In this document: piece by piece, positions 7,991 to 17,392 of the stretch
Layout of the letters: each line of letters starts with the position of its first letter
How positions within the stretch are numbered: the first letter of the stretch is position 1
NCBI RefSeq assembly: GCF_023330685.1
Contig: NZ_CP097128.1
Span: 2,046,001 to 2,110,000 of the forward strand
Direction of reading: 5' to 3'
DNA from: Conexibacter sp. DBS9H8
GTDB taxonomy: Bacteria; Actinomycetota; Thermoleophilia; Solirubrobacterales; Solirubrobacteraceae
DNA: 64,000 bases
Translations under genes and position numbers: made by a program
Notes under the pieces: model-generated
What the model saw: the letters and a program-made list of their open reading frames with translations, nothing else
Databases searched by the model: none
Told to the model about the DNA's origin: nothing

Positions 7991-10138
7991 ATGGTCGCCG
8001 CCACCCGCTGGGTCCTCGCCCACCGCCGCTGCGTCGTCGGCGTGTGGGTCCTGCTCACGCTCGCTGGGGCGGCGACCGTCAACGCGGCGACCCGGTCGTT
8101 CTCGACCGCCTTCACCGTCCCCGGCAGCGAGGGGTACACGACGAACGTCCAGATCGTCAGGACCTTCCACAGCGGCGGCAACAACGCCCCGCTGCTCGCG
8201 GTCATCCATCTGCCCCCGGGGGCGACCGCCACCCGCCCACTCGTCCAGGACGGTCTCAAAGCTGTCGCCGCGCGCCTCCGGACAGCCCTGCCCGGCGCTC
8301 GAATCGCCTCCTACGCAAGCACCCACAGCCCGGCCTTCGTGTCCCGGGACGGCCAGACGACGTTCCTCATCGCCGACCCGCTGCCGGACCCGCACGCGAG
8401 CTTCGGCGTCAACACCGCCGCGGCGAAGGCGGCGACCGCGGCGCTCGCGCACACGACCGTCCTCGGGGCGCCCGTGCAGGTGACCGGGGTGGACGCGCTC
8501 CAGAACGCCACCGGCGGTGGCGGTGGCCCCGGCGTGCTCGTCGAGAGCGTGCTCGGTGGCGTCGGGGCGCTCGCGGTCCTCGCCGTCGTGTTCGCCTCCC
8601 TGCTGGCGATCGTGCCGATCCTGATGGCGATCGTCGCGATCATGACGACCTTCCTCGTCCTCTACGGCGTCGCCCAACTGCTCAGCGTCTCCTTCATCGT
8701 CGAGTTCCTCGTCGGTCTGATCGGGCTCGGGGTGGCGATTGACTACTCGCTGCTGGTGATCGTCCGCTGGCGGGAGCAGCGCGCCCGTGGCGCGGTCGGT
8801 GAGGCCGCGGTGATCGAGGCGATGAGCACCGCCGGTCGGGCCGTCGCCTTCAGCGGCAGCACCGTCGCGATCGGGCTGCTCGCCCTGATCGTCCTTCCGC
8901 TCCCGTTCCTGCGCTCGATCGGCCTGGCCGGGATGCTCATCCCGCTCGTCTCGGTGCTCGTCGCGATCACGCTGCTGCCGGTCCTGCTGTTGGGCGTCGG
9001 GGAACGCCTTGACTGGCCCCACCGGCGCTCGGAGGTCACAGCGGGCCGCCGGTGGACCGCGTGGGCACGGGCGACCGTGCGTCTGCGCTGGCCCGCCGCG
9101 ATCGGTGCGCTCGCGCTGCTGATCGCCCTCGTGATCGCGGCCACCTCACTGAACCCGGGCACCTCCAACGTCAACACGCTCGCCCGTTCCGGTGAGGCGC
9201 ACGCCGGGCTTGAGACGCTCAATGCGGCCGGCATCGGTGCCGGGGCGCTCCAGCCGATCGAGATTCTCAGCGACGGCGGCCAGGCCGGAGCCCGGCGGGT
9301 CGCCGCCGCCGTCGCCCACCTCCCCGGCGTCCACGGGGCCGTCGCCCCGGGCGGGCCGGCGTGGGAGCACGGTCGCCTCGCCCTCGCCGACGCGTTCACG
9401 GTCGCCGACCCGGCGACCGCCGCGGGGGCCGCTGCGCTCAACCGTGTGATCGCCGCCGCCCGTCGCTTCGGCCCGGGCGTGCGGGTCGGGGGTACCGCCG
9501 CCGAGAGCGCCGACTTCGTCCACGTCATCTACTCGCACTTCCCGGAGATGGTCGCACTCATCGCCGTGCTCACCTTCCTCCTCCTCGCCCGCGCGTTTCG
9601 GTCCCTCATCCTTCCGCTCAAGGCCGTTCTGTTGAACGTGATCAGTGTCGGCGCCGCCTGGGGGGTGATGACACTGGTCTGGCAGGACGGGCACGGCTCT
9701 CGACTGCTCTACGGAATCGCCCCGACGCACGCGATCACCTCCTGGATCCCACTGATGGTGTTCGCGTTCCTGTTCGGACTGTCGATGGACTACGAGGTGT
9801 TCATCCTCTCCCGGGTGCGTGAGGAGTACGACGCGTCCGGATCGACCGATGAGGCGGTGACCACCGGCCTCGGTCGCACGGGTCGGCTCGTGACGAGCGC
9901 CGCGCTCATTCTCTTCCTCGCCTTCATCGCCCTCTCCTCCGGTCCCGAGACCGACATCAAGGTGTTCGCGACCGGGCTTGCCGCCGGGATCCTCCTCGAC
10001 GCGACGGTGATCCGGGCGCTGCTCGTCCCGGCGCTCGTGTCGCTGCTGGGGCGCTGGAACTGGTGGCTGCCGGAGTGGTCGGCGCGGCTGCTGCGGATCT
10101 CGGCCCCGCCGCCGCGCGACGATCCCGTCGGCGCCTGA
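7991..10138 (+). CDS. MMPL/RND-family membrane transporter
   Basis: The 715-residue protein has the duplicated RND layout: one N-terminal membrane helix, a soluble loop (about residues 40-170), five helices, then a second repeat with a helix near residue 365, a second loop and five more helices. The ends of both halves carry the family-type GxxxDY segment (GVAIDYSLLVIVRW and GLSMDYEVFILSR), whose Asp-Tyr pair takes part in proton coupling in MmpL proteins. Likely substrates are lipids or hydrophobic compounds. ATG 7991 is chosen because the preceding 49 codons look non-coding and the family starts just before the first helix. It is transcribed divergently from the acyl-CoA dehydrogenase gene. 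Confidence 0.9.
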   Translation: MVAATRWVLAHRRCVVGVWVLLTLAGAATVNAATRSFSTAFTVPGSEGYTTNVQIVRTFHSGGNNAPLLAVIHLPPGATATRPLVQDGLKAVAARLRTALPGARIASYASTHSPAFVSRDGQTTFLIADPLPDPHASFGVNTAAAKAATAALAHTTVLGAPVQVTGVDALQNATGGGGGPGVLVESVLGGVGALAVLAVVFASLLAIVPILMAIVAIMTTFLVLYGVAQLLSVSFIVEFLVGLIGLGVAIDYSLLVIVRWREQRARGAVGEAAVIEAMSTAGRAVAFSGSTVAIGLLALIVLPLPFLRSIGLAGMLIPLVSVLVAITLLPVLLLGVGERLDWPHRRSEVTAGRRWTAWARATVRLRWPAAIGALALLIALVIAATSLNPGTSNVNTLARSGEAHAGLETLNAAGIGAGALQPIEILSDGGQAGARRVAAAVAHLPGVHGAVAPGGPAWEHGRLALADAFTVADPATAAGAAALNRVIAAARRFGPGVRVGGTAAESADFVHVIYSHFPEMVALIAVLTFLLLARAFRSLILPLKAVLLNVISVGAAWGVMTLVWQDGHGSRLLYGIAPTHAITSWIPLMVFAFLFGLSMDYEVFILSRVREEYDASGSTDEAVTTGLGRTGRLVTSAALILFLAFIALSSGPETDIKVFATGLAAGILLDATVIRALLVPALVSLLGRWNWWLPEWSARLLRISAPPPRDDPVGA

Positions 10139-10183
10139 CCACGGTCGGTCGGGCCGCCGTCCGCCCGCCCCGACCGCCGGCGG

Positions 10184-10681
10184 TCAGCTCTCCGGCCACT
10201 CCGCGCCCTCAGACAGCGCCTGCAGCTCGATCTGGGCGAGGGTCTCCTCGGTGATCCGGTCGGCGAGCATCGCCTCAAACGCGGCGGTGACGCTCGGCGC
10301 CCAGATCTGCCGCGGGGTGGGGTCGGCGGCCGGGCCCCGCGCCGTCCACTCGAGGCTCACTCTCATCCCCTCCGCGCCCGGTTCCTCGGCGGTCGGGTCC
10401 GCCGGACCGGAGCGGACGGTGATATCGGCCCGCCAGCCGAACGGGCAGAGCTCGTCCATCGTCAGGCGACAGCGCTCCTCCGCCTGGGCGGAGGCGAGCA
10501 GTCGTCGATGCCGGTACCGACGGGCGCGGAGCCGGCGACGCAACGGCGGGATGGTCCGCTGGGCGGCCCCGAGCAGCCCGAGGCCGAACACCGTGAACGC
10601 GGCGACCATCAGCATCGCCGGGAGGAAACTCCCGGGCCGCGGGTGTGTTCCGAGACCGAATTGCCAGGCGAACACGAACAC
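10184..10681 (-). CDS. Hypothetical membrane-anchored protein
   Basis: I do not recognise the family. The 165-residue product has one or two hydrophobic segments at the N-terminus (about residues 15-42, FLPAMLMVAAFTVFGLGLLG), then a very basic stretch rich in Arg (about 45-65), and a soluble acidic C-terminal domain with possible beta structure around residues 75-125. A TAGCGT hexamer 7 nt upstream of the GTG start at 10681 supports a leaderless transcript. It is convergent with the MMPL gene, 45 nt away. No function is proposed. Confidence 0.6.
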   Translation of the reverse strand: MFVFAWQFGLGTHPRPGSFLPAMLMVAAFTVFGLGLLGAAQRTIPPLRRRLRARRYRHRRLLASAQAEERCRLTMDELCPFGWRADITVRSGPADPTAEEPGAEGMRVSLEWTARGPAADPTPRQIWAPSVTAAFEAMLADRITEETLAQIELQALSEGAEWPES

Positions 10682-10760
10682 GCTCGGGACGCTAGCGCCT
10701 CGCGGTCACGCTCACCAGGGCCCGCTGGAAGCCGGTCAGGCGGATGACCGGGCGCAGCAG

Positions 10761-10792
10761 AACGGGCCCCGGCCTGTGAGCCGGGGCCCGTT
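10761..10792 (-). terminator. Strong GC hairpin, probable terminator
   Basis: Perfect 12-bp inverted repeat (AACGGGCCCCGG / CCGGGGCCCGTT) with an 8-nt loop. It lies downstream of the decayed chemotaxis-receptor gene on the minus strand and upstream of the membrane-protein gene. There is no clear U-tract. Confidence 0.65.
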
Positions 10793-10822
10793 GGTCAACC
10801 GGGCGGCGCTGCGAGGCGACGC

Positions 10823-11319
10823 TCAGGCGAGCGCGAAGCGTGCGACGAGGCGTTCGAGCTCTTCGGCGGTGGAGGCGAGCTGCTGGGCGGAGGCGCTCGT
10901 CTGCTGGGCGGAGGCGCTCGTCTGCTCGGTCGCGGCCGACACCTCCTCGGTCGCCGCCGAGGACCGTTCGGCGACGCTGGCGACCTCGTCTACGCTCGAG
11001 TGCATCAGCTGGGAGTTCGCAGCGATCCCCTGGGCCGCCTCGGAGATCTCCTCCACCCGCTGGCCCATGCTTGTCACCGACTCGTTGGCCGCCGCACGCG
11101 CCTCGCTGGCCGCGCGGCTCGTCTGCTGAGCGTTCTCGGCCGAGGATTGGGAGGCGGCGGCTCGCTCGGCGATCAGCTTCGCGTCATCGACGCTGTGAAC
11201 AGCTCCCCGAACTCACCGATCGACTCGCCGGGAGCGCGGACGATGGAGGTTGTCACCGGGGTCACTGCGATCGACAGGTCACCGTCGGACATCGCCGACA
11301 GGCCGATGTTGATCTTCCT
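10823..11319 (-). pseudogene. Methyl-accepting chemotaxis protein remnant (frameshifted and internally deleted)
   Basis: Reading the minus strand, positions about 11319-11180 encode a HAMP-like segment (INIGLSAMSDGDLSIAV ... GEFGELFTA). That frame ends at a TGA at 11173-11175. Another frame picks up at about 11190 and encodes AKLIAERAAASQSSAEN and then an MCP-type end, SAATEEVSAATEQTSASAQQ ... AEELERLVARF, finishing at 10823. The highly conserved signalling hairpin that should lie between these parts is absent, and no sensor domain or transmembrane segment is found upstream. The gene is therefore a remnant with a frameshift, an internal deletion and loss of its 5' end. No other chemotaxis gene is in the window. 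Confidence 0.8.
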
Positions 11320-11568
11320 GGGCTGGTTGGGTGGGGGCAGCGGAGTGACGGTGGGTGGTGGACGGCACTTGCCTTGGGGCGGGCTACCCTCCGGCGATCG
11401 GACGGCGCCGACGGAACCTGACGGGTGGTAGTCGGGCCGTTCGCGGCGGGGCTCGCCAGCCGTACGGCGGGTGTGGGCGAGGACCGGCTGTCGAATGTGA
11501 AAGAATCGTGTCAGCCGCAGGGGTAGCAGGGACTCGCTGCGAGAAAACTCAGGGAGAGAGGACCGAAC

Positions 11569-13119
11569 GTGATGAGGCTGACGCAGTGGAGATGGCTGCT
11601 TGGTGTGGGGCTCGCGTGCCTGTGCATGCTCGGCGCGAGCGCGACGACGGCGCTGGCGAGCCCGACGCCACCGACCCAGGATCCCTTCTACAGCTATTCG
11701 GGCCCGCTGGCGGGGCTTGCCCCCGGGACGATTCTCAAGACCCGTCAGGTCGCCTTTGAGACCTCCGGGCACAGCCTGCCGGTGAAGACGACGCAGATCC
11801 TCTTTCGCACGACGGACGAGCTCGGCAACCCCACGCTGGCGGTGACGACGGTGATCGAGCCCCTGTCGGGGGCAACGCAGAAGATCATCTCCTACCAGTG
11901 GGCCTACGACGGCATGGCCTCGAACTGCGAGCCGTCGTATGCGATCCAGGGCGGAACCCCGACCGAGAGCACGAACTCCTCAGAGCAGCAGCTCGTCGTG
12001 CCGATGGTGATGGCCGGGGACACCGTGGTCGTCACCGATTATGAGAGTGAGGGCAACGACTTTGCCGCCGGGCGTGAGGAGGGGCAGGTCACCCTCGACG
12101 GGATTCGCGCAGCCGAGTCACTGCTGAAGTGGCCTGCCGCCACGCCAGTCGCCCTGATGGGCTACTCGGGCGGGGCGATCGCCAGCGACTGGGCGTCTGA
12201 GCTGGCCCCCAGCTACGCCCCCCACGTCAACATCGTCGGCACCGCCGAGGGTGGTATCGCCGTCGATTTCGCGCACAACCTCGACTACATCAACGGCAGC
12301 CAGGAGTGGTCCGGAGCGATCCCGGCTGCACTCATCGGCATCGCTCGGGCGTTTCACATCGACCTCGCACAGTACCTCTCCCCCTACGGCGTGAAGGTGA
12401 CCGACGCGGTCGGTAAGACCTGCCTGGAAACCGACCTTGGCGGCTACCCGGGCCTGACCTACCAGCAGTTGCTCAAACCTCAGTACACGAACGTCGATCA
12501 GATCCCAGTGCTCGTGCACGCCATTGACAACCTGATCATGGGCACGGGCGGCGTCCCGCGCGAGCCGTTCTACATGGGGATCGGCAACGCGGACGGCCGC
12601 GGTGACGACGTGATGGTTCTCGCCGACGATGAGGCGCTTGCTCACGTGTACTGCAATGAAGGGCTTCCCGTGCAGTTCAACATCTACAAGGGCGACAACC
12701 ACGGCAGCGCCGGGGAGGCCTTCCTTCCCGCCGCCGAGGAGTGGGTGGTCGCCCGCCTGAATGGAGTTGCGCCCGACAACGGTTGCGCGAGCATCCCTGC
12801 GGGCGATTCGCTCGCTCCGCTTGCGGTCGCCCCGCTGCCGGCCACCGGTCGACTGCACCTGCGCGTCGGCTATCGCGGCTCCCGTGGCCGGACGGTCCGC
12901 CTGGCCCTCTCGACGACCGCTCCGGCGCGGGTGACCGTGCGACTGCTGAACGCGTCGCGGCGTGTACTCGCCCGCCGCACGCTCTCTCTGCGACCGGGCC
13001 GCCGCATCGTGACTGCCCTCCGCATCCGCCGCCAACTGCCTCCGGGGCACTACTTCGTTCTCGTCTTCCGGGGACACCGGCGGGTCGCTCGGACCTTCTT
13101 CCGGGTGCGCCGCCGCTGA
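11569..13119 (+). CDS. Secreted lipase of the LIP (fungal secretory lipase-like) family
   Basis: The 516-residue alpha/beta hydrolase carries a signal peptide (residues 1-31, cleavage near ALA-SPTPP). Its nucleophile elbow is GYSGG, about residues 195-199, and a candidate catalytic His lies in GDNHGSAG near residue 386, with Asp in the NADGRGDD segment. The layout matches PF03583 triacylglycerol lipases found in actinobacteria. Residues about 420-516 form an extra Arg-rich, beta-strand-rich domain of the type often attached to secreted actinobacterial proteins. GTG 11569 and ATG 11572 are adjacent and share an AGGGAGAGAGG ribosome site about 8 nt upstream. The gene stands alone. Confidence 0.88.
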   Translation: MMRLTQWRWLLGVGLACLCMLGASATTALASPTPPTQDPFYSYSGPLAGLAPGTILKTRQVAFETSGHSLPVKTTQILFRTTDELGNPTLAVTTVIEPLSGATQKIISYQWAYDGMASNCEPSYAIQGGTPTESTNSSEQQLVVPMVMAGDTVVVTDYESEGNDFAAGREEGQVTLDGIRAAESLLKWPAATPVALMGYSGGAIASDWASELAPSYAPHVNIVGTAEGGIAVDFAHNLDYINGSQEWSGAIPAALIGIARAFHIDLAQYLSPYGVKVTDAVGKTCLETDLGGYPGLTYQQLLKPQYTNVDQIPVLVHAIDNLIMGTGGVPREPFYMGIGNADGRGDDVMVLADDEALAHVYCNEGLPVQFNIYKGDNHGSAGEAFLPAAEEWVVARLNGVAPDNGCASIPAGDSLAPLAVAPLPATGRLHLRVGYRGSRGRTVRLALSTTAPARVTVRLLNASRRVLARRTLSLRPGRRIVTALRIRRQLPPGHYFVLVFRGHRRVARTFFRVRRR

Positions 13120-13169
13120 GGCCCGGCCGCGCCGGTGAGGGACGCGTCTGAGGTCGGCCCCCGCCGGCC

Positions 13170-13991
13170 TCAGACGCCCTGGGCCAACTCGGCGACCGGC
13201 TGCCACTCCCGCCAGATCGCCAACCGTGAGGCGTAATCGGCCTCGGCAAGTCCGAGCGGAGCGGTCCCGAGGAATGCCCGCAGCGGCGGGGCGGCGGCGT
13301 CGACGATGCGCAGGACCGCCGCGGCCGAAGCGACCGGATCTCCCGGCGCCCGTGCGGCCCGGCTGCGGTCTCGGGCCGCACGGACCTCGTCATAGGCGGC
13401 GAGGGACTCGGCGTGACGGGCCGAGGGCCCGGCCCAGTCGGTCGAGAACCCGCCCGGCTCGATCAGGGTCACCTTGATTCCGAACCCGGCGACCTCCTGG
13501 GCGAGCGATTGGCTGATCCCCTCCAGCGCCCACTTGGACGCGTGGTACATGCCGATGCCGGGGAACGCGGTGATCCCGCCGATCGAGGAGACCTGGAGGA
13601 TGTGGCCCGACCCCGCCGCCCGCAGGTGCGGCAGAGCCGCCTGGGTCACCCACAGCGCGCCGAACAGGTTCGTCTCGATCTGCTCGCGCGCCTCGGCCTC
13701 TGACAACTCCTCGACCATCCCGAACTGTCCGTACCCGGCGTTGTTGACGACGATGTCGAGCGTCCCGAAGTGCGCCCGAGCCCGGTCGACGGCGGCGAAC
13801 ACCGCCGCACGGTCGCGGACGTCGAGGGTGAGGTCGAGGAACGTGTCGGGGTGGGCGGCCCGGAGGTCGGCGACGGTGGCGGCATCGCGCACGGTGCCGA
13901 CGACGCGGTCGCCGCGGGCCAGGGCCGCGCGCGCCCATTCGTAGCCGAATCCGCGGGAGCTTCCGGTGATGAACCAGGTGCGAGAGGACAT
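13170..13991 (-). CDS. Short-chain dehydrogenase/reductase
   Basis: A 273-residue classical SDR. The NAD(P)-binding motif is TGSSRGFG near the N-terminus, NNAG follows at about residue 90, and the catalytic set is Ser in VSSIGG with YHASK near residue 151. The Arg after the glycine motif suggests NADP(H). The substrate is unknown. A TAGAAT hexamer (13999-14004) lies 7 nt before ATG 13991, supporting a leaderless start. It is divergent from the aldehyde dehydrogenase gene with about 100 nt between starts, so the two may share a control region and act on related alcohol/aldehyde substrates, which is inference. Confidence 0.92.
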   Translation of the reverse strand: MSSRTWFITGSSRGFGYEWARAALARGDRVVGTVRDAATVADLRAAHPDTFLDLTLDVRDRAAVFAAVDRARAHFGTLDIVVNNAGYGQFGMVEELSEAEAREQIETNLFGALWVTQAALPHLRAAGSGHILQVSSIGGITAFPGIGMYHASKWALEGISQSLAQEVAGFGIKVTLIEPGGFSTDWAGPSARHAESLAAYDEVRAARDRSRAARAPGDPVASAAAVLRIVDAAAPPLRAFLGTAPLGLAEADYASRLAIWREWQPVAELAQGV

Positions 13992-14093
13992 GGGCTCGAT
14001 TCTATCGTTATCGAACTGACCTCTTGCCGGACGCTGGTCGGAGGCTGTGGGACGGCTACGTCCATAATGGACAGCCAACTCGAGGAGGCGTTC

Positions 14094-15815
14094 ATGGGCC
14101 AGGGCAAGACAACGGTGGGCGACAGGCTCGGGGCCGCTGAGGTGAGGGAGATCGACACGGCCTTCAGCGCGCTCTCGGCCGGGGCGCAGCGGTGGGCGCA
14201 GGCCGACCTGGCCGCACGGATTCAGCTGCTCACCGCCACCCGTGACGGTGTCGCCGCGCACGCCGCAGCGTGGGCGGAGGCGGCGATCGCCGCCAAGGCG
14301 ACCCCGGCGGCCCTCGCCGGTGAGGAGTGGCTCTCGGGACCCTACTGCGTGATCGCGAACCTCAACACGCTGATCGGTTCGCTGGAGGCGCTCGCCCGGG
14401 GGGAGTCTCCGCTGGCGGGCCGTTCGCTCCATTCCGCGCCGGGGGGGCGCACTGCCGTCCGCGTGCTGCCGACGAGCGTGCAGGAGCAGATCCTCCTGCA
14501 CGGCTTCTCTGCCGAGGTGTGGACCGCTCCGGGGGTTGATGCCGAGCGGGTGCGTGCCGACGCCGGTCTCGGCGCTCGCCGGCTCGGGGAGAACGGCGGC
14601 GTCGGGCTCGTCCTCGGGGCGGGCAACATCTCCGCGATCGGCCCCCTCGACGTGCTCTATGAGATCGTCGCCCACAACCGCGCCGCCCTGTTGAAGCTCA
14701 ACCCGACCTTCGCGTCCCTGGCGCCGGTGCTCGAGGCCGCCCTCGCTCCCTTGGTCGATTTCGGCGTGCTCGCGATCCTCAACGGCGGTGCCGCAGTCGG
14801 CGCCGCGCTCACCGAGGATGAACGCGTCGACCACGTCCACATCACCGGCAGCGCGATCACCCACGACCGGATCGTCTGGGGCGACGGTGAGGAGGCGGCC
14901 GAGCGTCGCGCGGCCGGGACACCGAAGCTGAGGGCGCCGATCACCTCCGAGCTCGGGGGGGTCGCGCCGATCATCGTCGTCCCGGGCCGGTGGTCGACGG
15001 CCGATCTGCGCTTCCAGGCCGAACACGTCGCGACGATGCGGCTCCACAACGGAGGTCACAACTGCATCGCCGGGCAGGCGCTGATCCTGTCGGCCGACTG
15101 GCCCCAACGGGAGGCATTCCTCGCCCAGTTGCGGACCGTCCTCGACGAACTGCCGCCCCGGGAGAGCTGGTATCCGGGCACCGCGACGAAGATCGGTCTT
15201 GCCGAGGCCACCTACCCCGAGGCCGAGCATCACCGCAACGTGCTCTTGATCGAGGTCACCCCGGACGGGCCCCAGGACCTTTGCGTCACCGAATACTTCG
15301 GACCCGTGCTCGGCCACACCTCCCTGCCCGGGGACGGAGAGGCGTTCCTGGCGGCGGCGATCGCCTTCGCCAACGAGCGTCTCGACGGCACTCTCGGAGC
15401 GAACATCCTGATCGAACCCCGCCAGCGAGCGCGGATGGGGGAGCGCTTTGGTGAGCTCCTCGCCGACCTGCGCTACGGGACGATTGCGGTCAACACCTGG
15501 ACGGCGTTCGGATTTCTCACACCCGGTGCGGCCTGGGGAGCCTTCCCCGGGCACACCCTCGATGCGGTCGGCAGCGGCATCGGCACCGTCCACAACGCCT
15601 TCCTCATCGCCGACGTCGAGCGAACGGTTCTCACCGGCCCGTTCCGGCCCAGCCCACGCTCCCTGCGGGCCGGCGAGCTGGCGATCTCTCCCAAGCCGGC
15701 GTGGTTCCTCACCGCGCGGACGGGGGCGGAGACCGCGGTGCGGCTCACCGACTGGGCGCCGCAGCGCCGCTGGAGCGCGCTGCCGGGCATCGTCCTCTCC
15801 GCCCTGCGCGCCTGA
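14094..15815 (+). CDS. Aldehyde dehydrogenase family protein
   Basis: The 573-residue protein belongs to the NAD(P)-dependent aldehyde dehydrogenase superfamily. Recognisable parts are the cofactor-binding segment LVLGAGNISAIGPLD (about residues 170-185), the HITGSAITHDRI segment, ELGGVAP carrying the general-base Glu, and the active-site Cys in HNCIAGQ near residue 325. It is longer than typical ALDHs, with an extended N-terminus (about 50 residues) and C-terminus. ATG 14094 is chosen over ATG 14067 because a strong GAGGAGG lies 5 nt before it. The neighbour is a divergent SDR. The physiological aldehyde cannot be inferred. Confidence 0.88.
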   Translation: MGQGKTTVGDRLGAAEVREIDTAFSALSAGAQRWAQADLAARIQLLTATRDGVAAHAAAWAEAAIAAKATPAALAGEEWLSGPYCVIANLNTLIGSLEALARGESPLAGRSLHSAPGGRTAVRVLPTSVQEQILLHGFSAEVWTAPGVDAERVRADAGLGARRLGENGGVGLVLGAGNISAIGPLDVLYEIVAHNRAALLKLNPTFASLAPVLEAALAPLVDFGVLAILNGGAAVGAALTEDERVDHVHITGSAITHDRIVWGDGEEAAERRAAGTPKLRAPITSELGGVAPIIVVPGRWSTADLRFQAEHVATMRLHNGGHNCIAGQALILSADWPQREAFLAQLRTVLDELPPRESWYPGTATKIGLAEATYPEAEHHRNVLLIEVTPDGPQDLCVTEYFGPVLGHTSLPGDGEAFLAAAIAFANERLDGTLGANILIEPRQRARMGERFGELLADLRYGTIAVNTWTAFGFLTPGAAWGAFPGHTLDAVGSGIGTVHNAFLIADVERTVLTGPFRPSPRSLRAGELAISPKPAWFLTARTGAETAVRLTDWAPQRRWSALPGIVLSALRA

Positions 15816-15857
15816 CAGGATCTCGGCGGCGTCTGCTCCCCGGTAGCCTTCGCGACC

Positions 15858-16550
15858 GTGTCCGAGGAACTCTTCGCATCCCCGCTGCTGCACTGGCCCG
15901 CCTCGATCAGCCACATCGAGGAAAAGCAGTCCGTCGCCGACCGGGCGGTTGCCGAGGTCCAGGACGGTCAACTGATCGGGATCGGATCGGGCTCCAACGC
16001 CTACCTCGTGCTGTGGGCTATCGGCCGACGGGTGCGCGCAGAGGGCCTGTCGGTCGCCGTCGTCTGCTCGAGCTATGAGACCGAGGTCGCCGCCGTCCGG
16101 CTCGGTCTCACCCTCCGGGAACTCGGCAGCGTGACGCCGGCCTGGGGGGTCGATGGGGCCGACGAGGTCGACCCCGACGGGCGACTGATCAAGGGCCGCG
16201 GCGGTGCGCTGTTCCGCGAGAAGATTCTCTGGCACACCGCCGAGCGGATGTTCCTCGCCGTCGACGCCTCCAAGCACGTCCAACAGCTCGGGCAGGGCTT
16301 CCCGGTGCCGATCGAGGTACAGCGCAACGGGGTCACCCTTGTCGCCCGGGAACTCGCTGCCCTCGGGGCGACCGAGGTCGGCCTGCGGGTCGCCGGCGGC
16401 AAGGACGGCCCGGTCATCACGGAGTCGGGGAACCTCATCCTCGACGCGCGCTTCGACGAGATCGCCCACGGCTTGCACGCGACGCTCAAGCTCCTGCCAG
16501 GCGTCATCGAGACCGGCCTGTTTGAGGGGTACCGCTTCGATCTTCTCTGA
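15858..16550 (+). CDS. rpiA: Ribose-5-phosphate isomerase A
   Basis: A 230-residue RpiA that interconverts ribose 5-phosphate and ribulose 5-phosphate in the pentose phosphate pathway. Diagnostic segments are the phosphate loop GIGSGSNAY, the catalytic DGADEVD and the KGRGGALFREKI loop carrying the general base; the length is normal. GTG 15858 lies 7 nt after a TAGCCT hexamer (15845-15850), consistent with leaderless translation. The gene follows the aldehyde dehydrogenase by 42 nt but has its own promoter-like element. zwf, another pentose phosphate gene, is far away at 51.8 kb. Confidence 0.95.
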   Translation: MSEELFASPLLHWPASISHIEEKQSVADRAVAEVQDGQLIGIGSGSNAYLVLWAIGRRVRAEGLSVAVVCSSYETEVAAVRLGLTLRELGSVTPAWGVDGADEVDPDGRLIKGRGGALFREKILWHTAERMFLAVDASKHVQQLGQGFPVPIEVQRNGVTLVARELAALGATEVGLRVAGGKDGPVITESGNLILDARFDEIAHGLHATLKLLPGVIETGLFEGYRFDLL

Positions 16551-16583
16551 GGCCGGGCCCAGGCCCCGCGCCGCCGGGTGAGC

Positions 16584-17285
16584 TCAGGCGGGACGGTTGC
16601 CGGCCTTGGCCGCCTCCGCGACCGGGTCGGCGCCCGACGCGATCCGCCGGGCACGCCTGCGTCCCGCAACCGCGATCGGGGCTCGCTCCCGGATCTCACT
16701 CAGCAGACGGTTGGCGAACGCCTTCGGGTTTTCCCCGGGCGCCAGTCCACCGCCGGCGGGCCGGAAGAACTCCACCCGCACGCGGGGGCGTTCGTTGGGG
16801 AAACGCGGAATCAACACCGTCCCGGACACCGCGACGCACACGATCGTCGCCTCGGGCACCTGTTCGGCAAGGCGGCCGATGCCGCTGCGGGCCCGGAGGG
16901 TGCGCCCGAGTGAGCGGGTGCCCTCGGGAAAGATGCCGATGCACGCCCCGTTCTGCAACTCCTCAATCGCGCGGTCGAGCGCGCCGACGTCACCCCGACC
17001 GCGGTCGATCGGGATCTGCCCCATCCCGTCCAGGACGGTCCCGAGCACCGGCTTCCACAGCGACGACTTGGCCAGGGCACGGACCTGACGACGGGGCATC
17101 CCGGCGATCCCGACCGTGACGGTGTCCCAGTAGCTGTCGTGGTTGCCCGCGAGCAGCACCGGCCCGGTAAGGGGCAGGTGCTCGAGGCCCGTCACCTCCA
17201 GCTGCCCCCACCAGCGGACCGCCGGAGTGGACAGGTACATCACGCCGCGGTAGGCGGCGCTGATCGACTCGACTCGTGACTCCAT
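16584..17285 (-). CDS. PlsC-like 1-acylglycerol-3-phosphate acyltransferase
   Basis: This 233-residue membrane-associated acyltransferase has the LPLAT motifs: block I NHDSYWD (NHx4D, about residue 48), block III FPEGTRS (about residue 118), and a hydrophobic N-terminal region. It would acylate lysophosphatidic acid or a related acceptor in phospholipid synthesis. ATG 17285 is preferred to the upstream in-frame start at 17345 because a CAGGAT hexamer lies 8 nt before it and the intervening residues are non-homologous. It is convergent with rpiA and divergent from the esterase gene. Confidence 0.9.
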   Translation of the reverse strand: MESRVESISAAYRGVMYLSTPAVRWWGQLEVTGLEHLPLTGPVLLAGNHDSYWDTVTVGIAGMPRRQVRALAKSSLWKPVLGTVLDGMGQIPIDRGRGDVGALDRAIEELQNGACIGIFPEGTRSLGRTLRARSGIGRLAEQVPEATIVCVAVSGTVLIPRFPNERPRVRVEFFRPAGGGLAPGENPKAFANRLLSEIRERAPIAVAGRRRARRIASGADPVAEAAKAGNRPA

Positions 17286-17392
17286 TGGCCGACATCCTGC
17301 CACGCGGCAGGACCGGAGGGGCGGCGACCGGTCAGCTCCTTCCACACTCCTCGACGGGCGCCGTCCGGCGGTGCCCCCTCTAGATTGGGTTC

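Noticed and set aside
10761-10792. A riboswitch or structured RNA at the 12-bp hairpin
   Set aside because: It is a simple perfect stem with no further conserved-looking structure and fits a terminator.
13170-16478. A 1102-codon minus-strand open frame
   Set aside because: Only its last 273 codons (the SDR) are protein-like. The remainder is the antisense of the aldehyde dehydrogenase and rpiA genes, open because of high GC.
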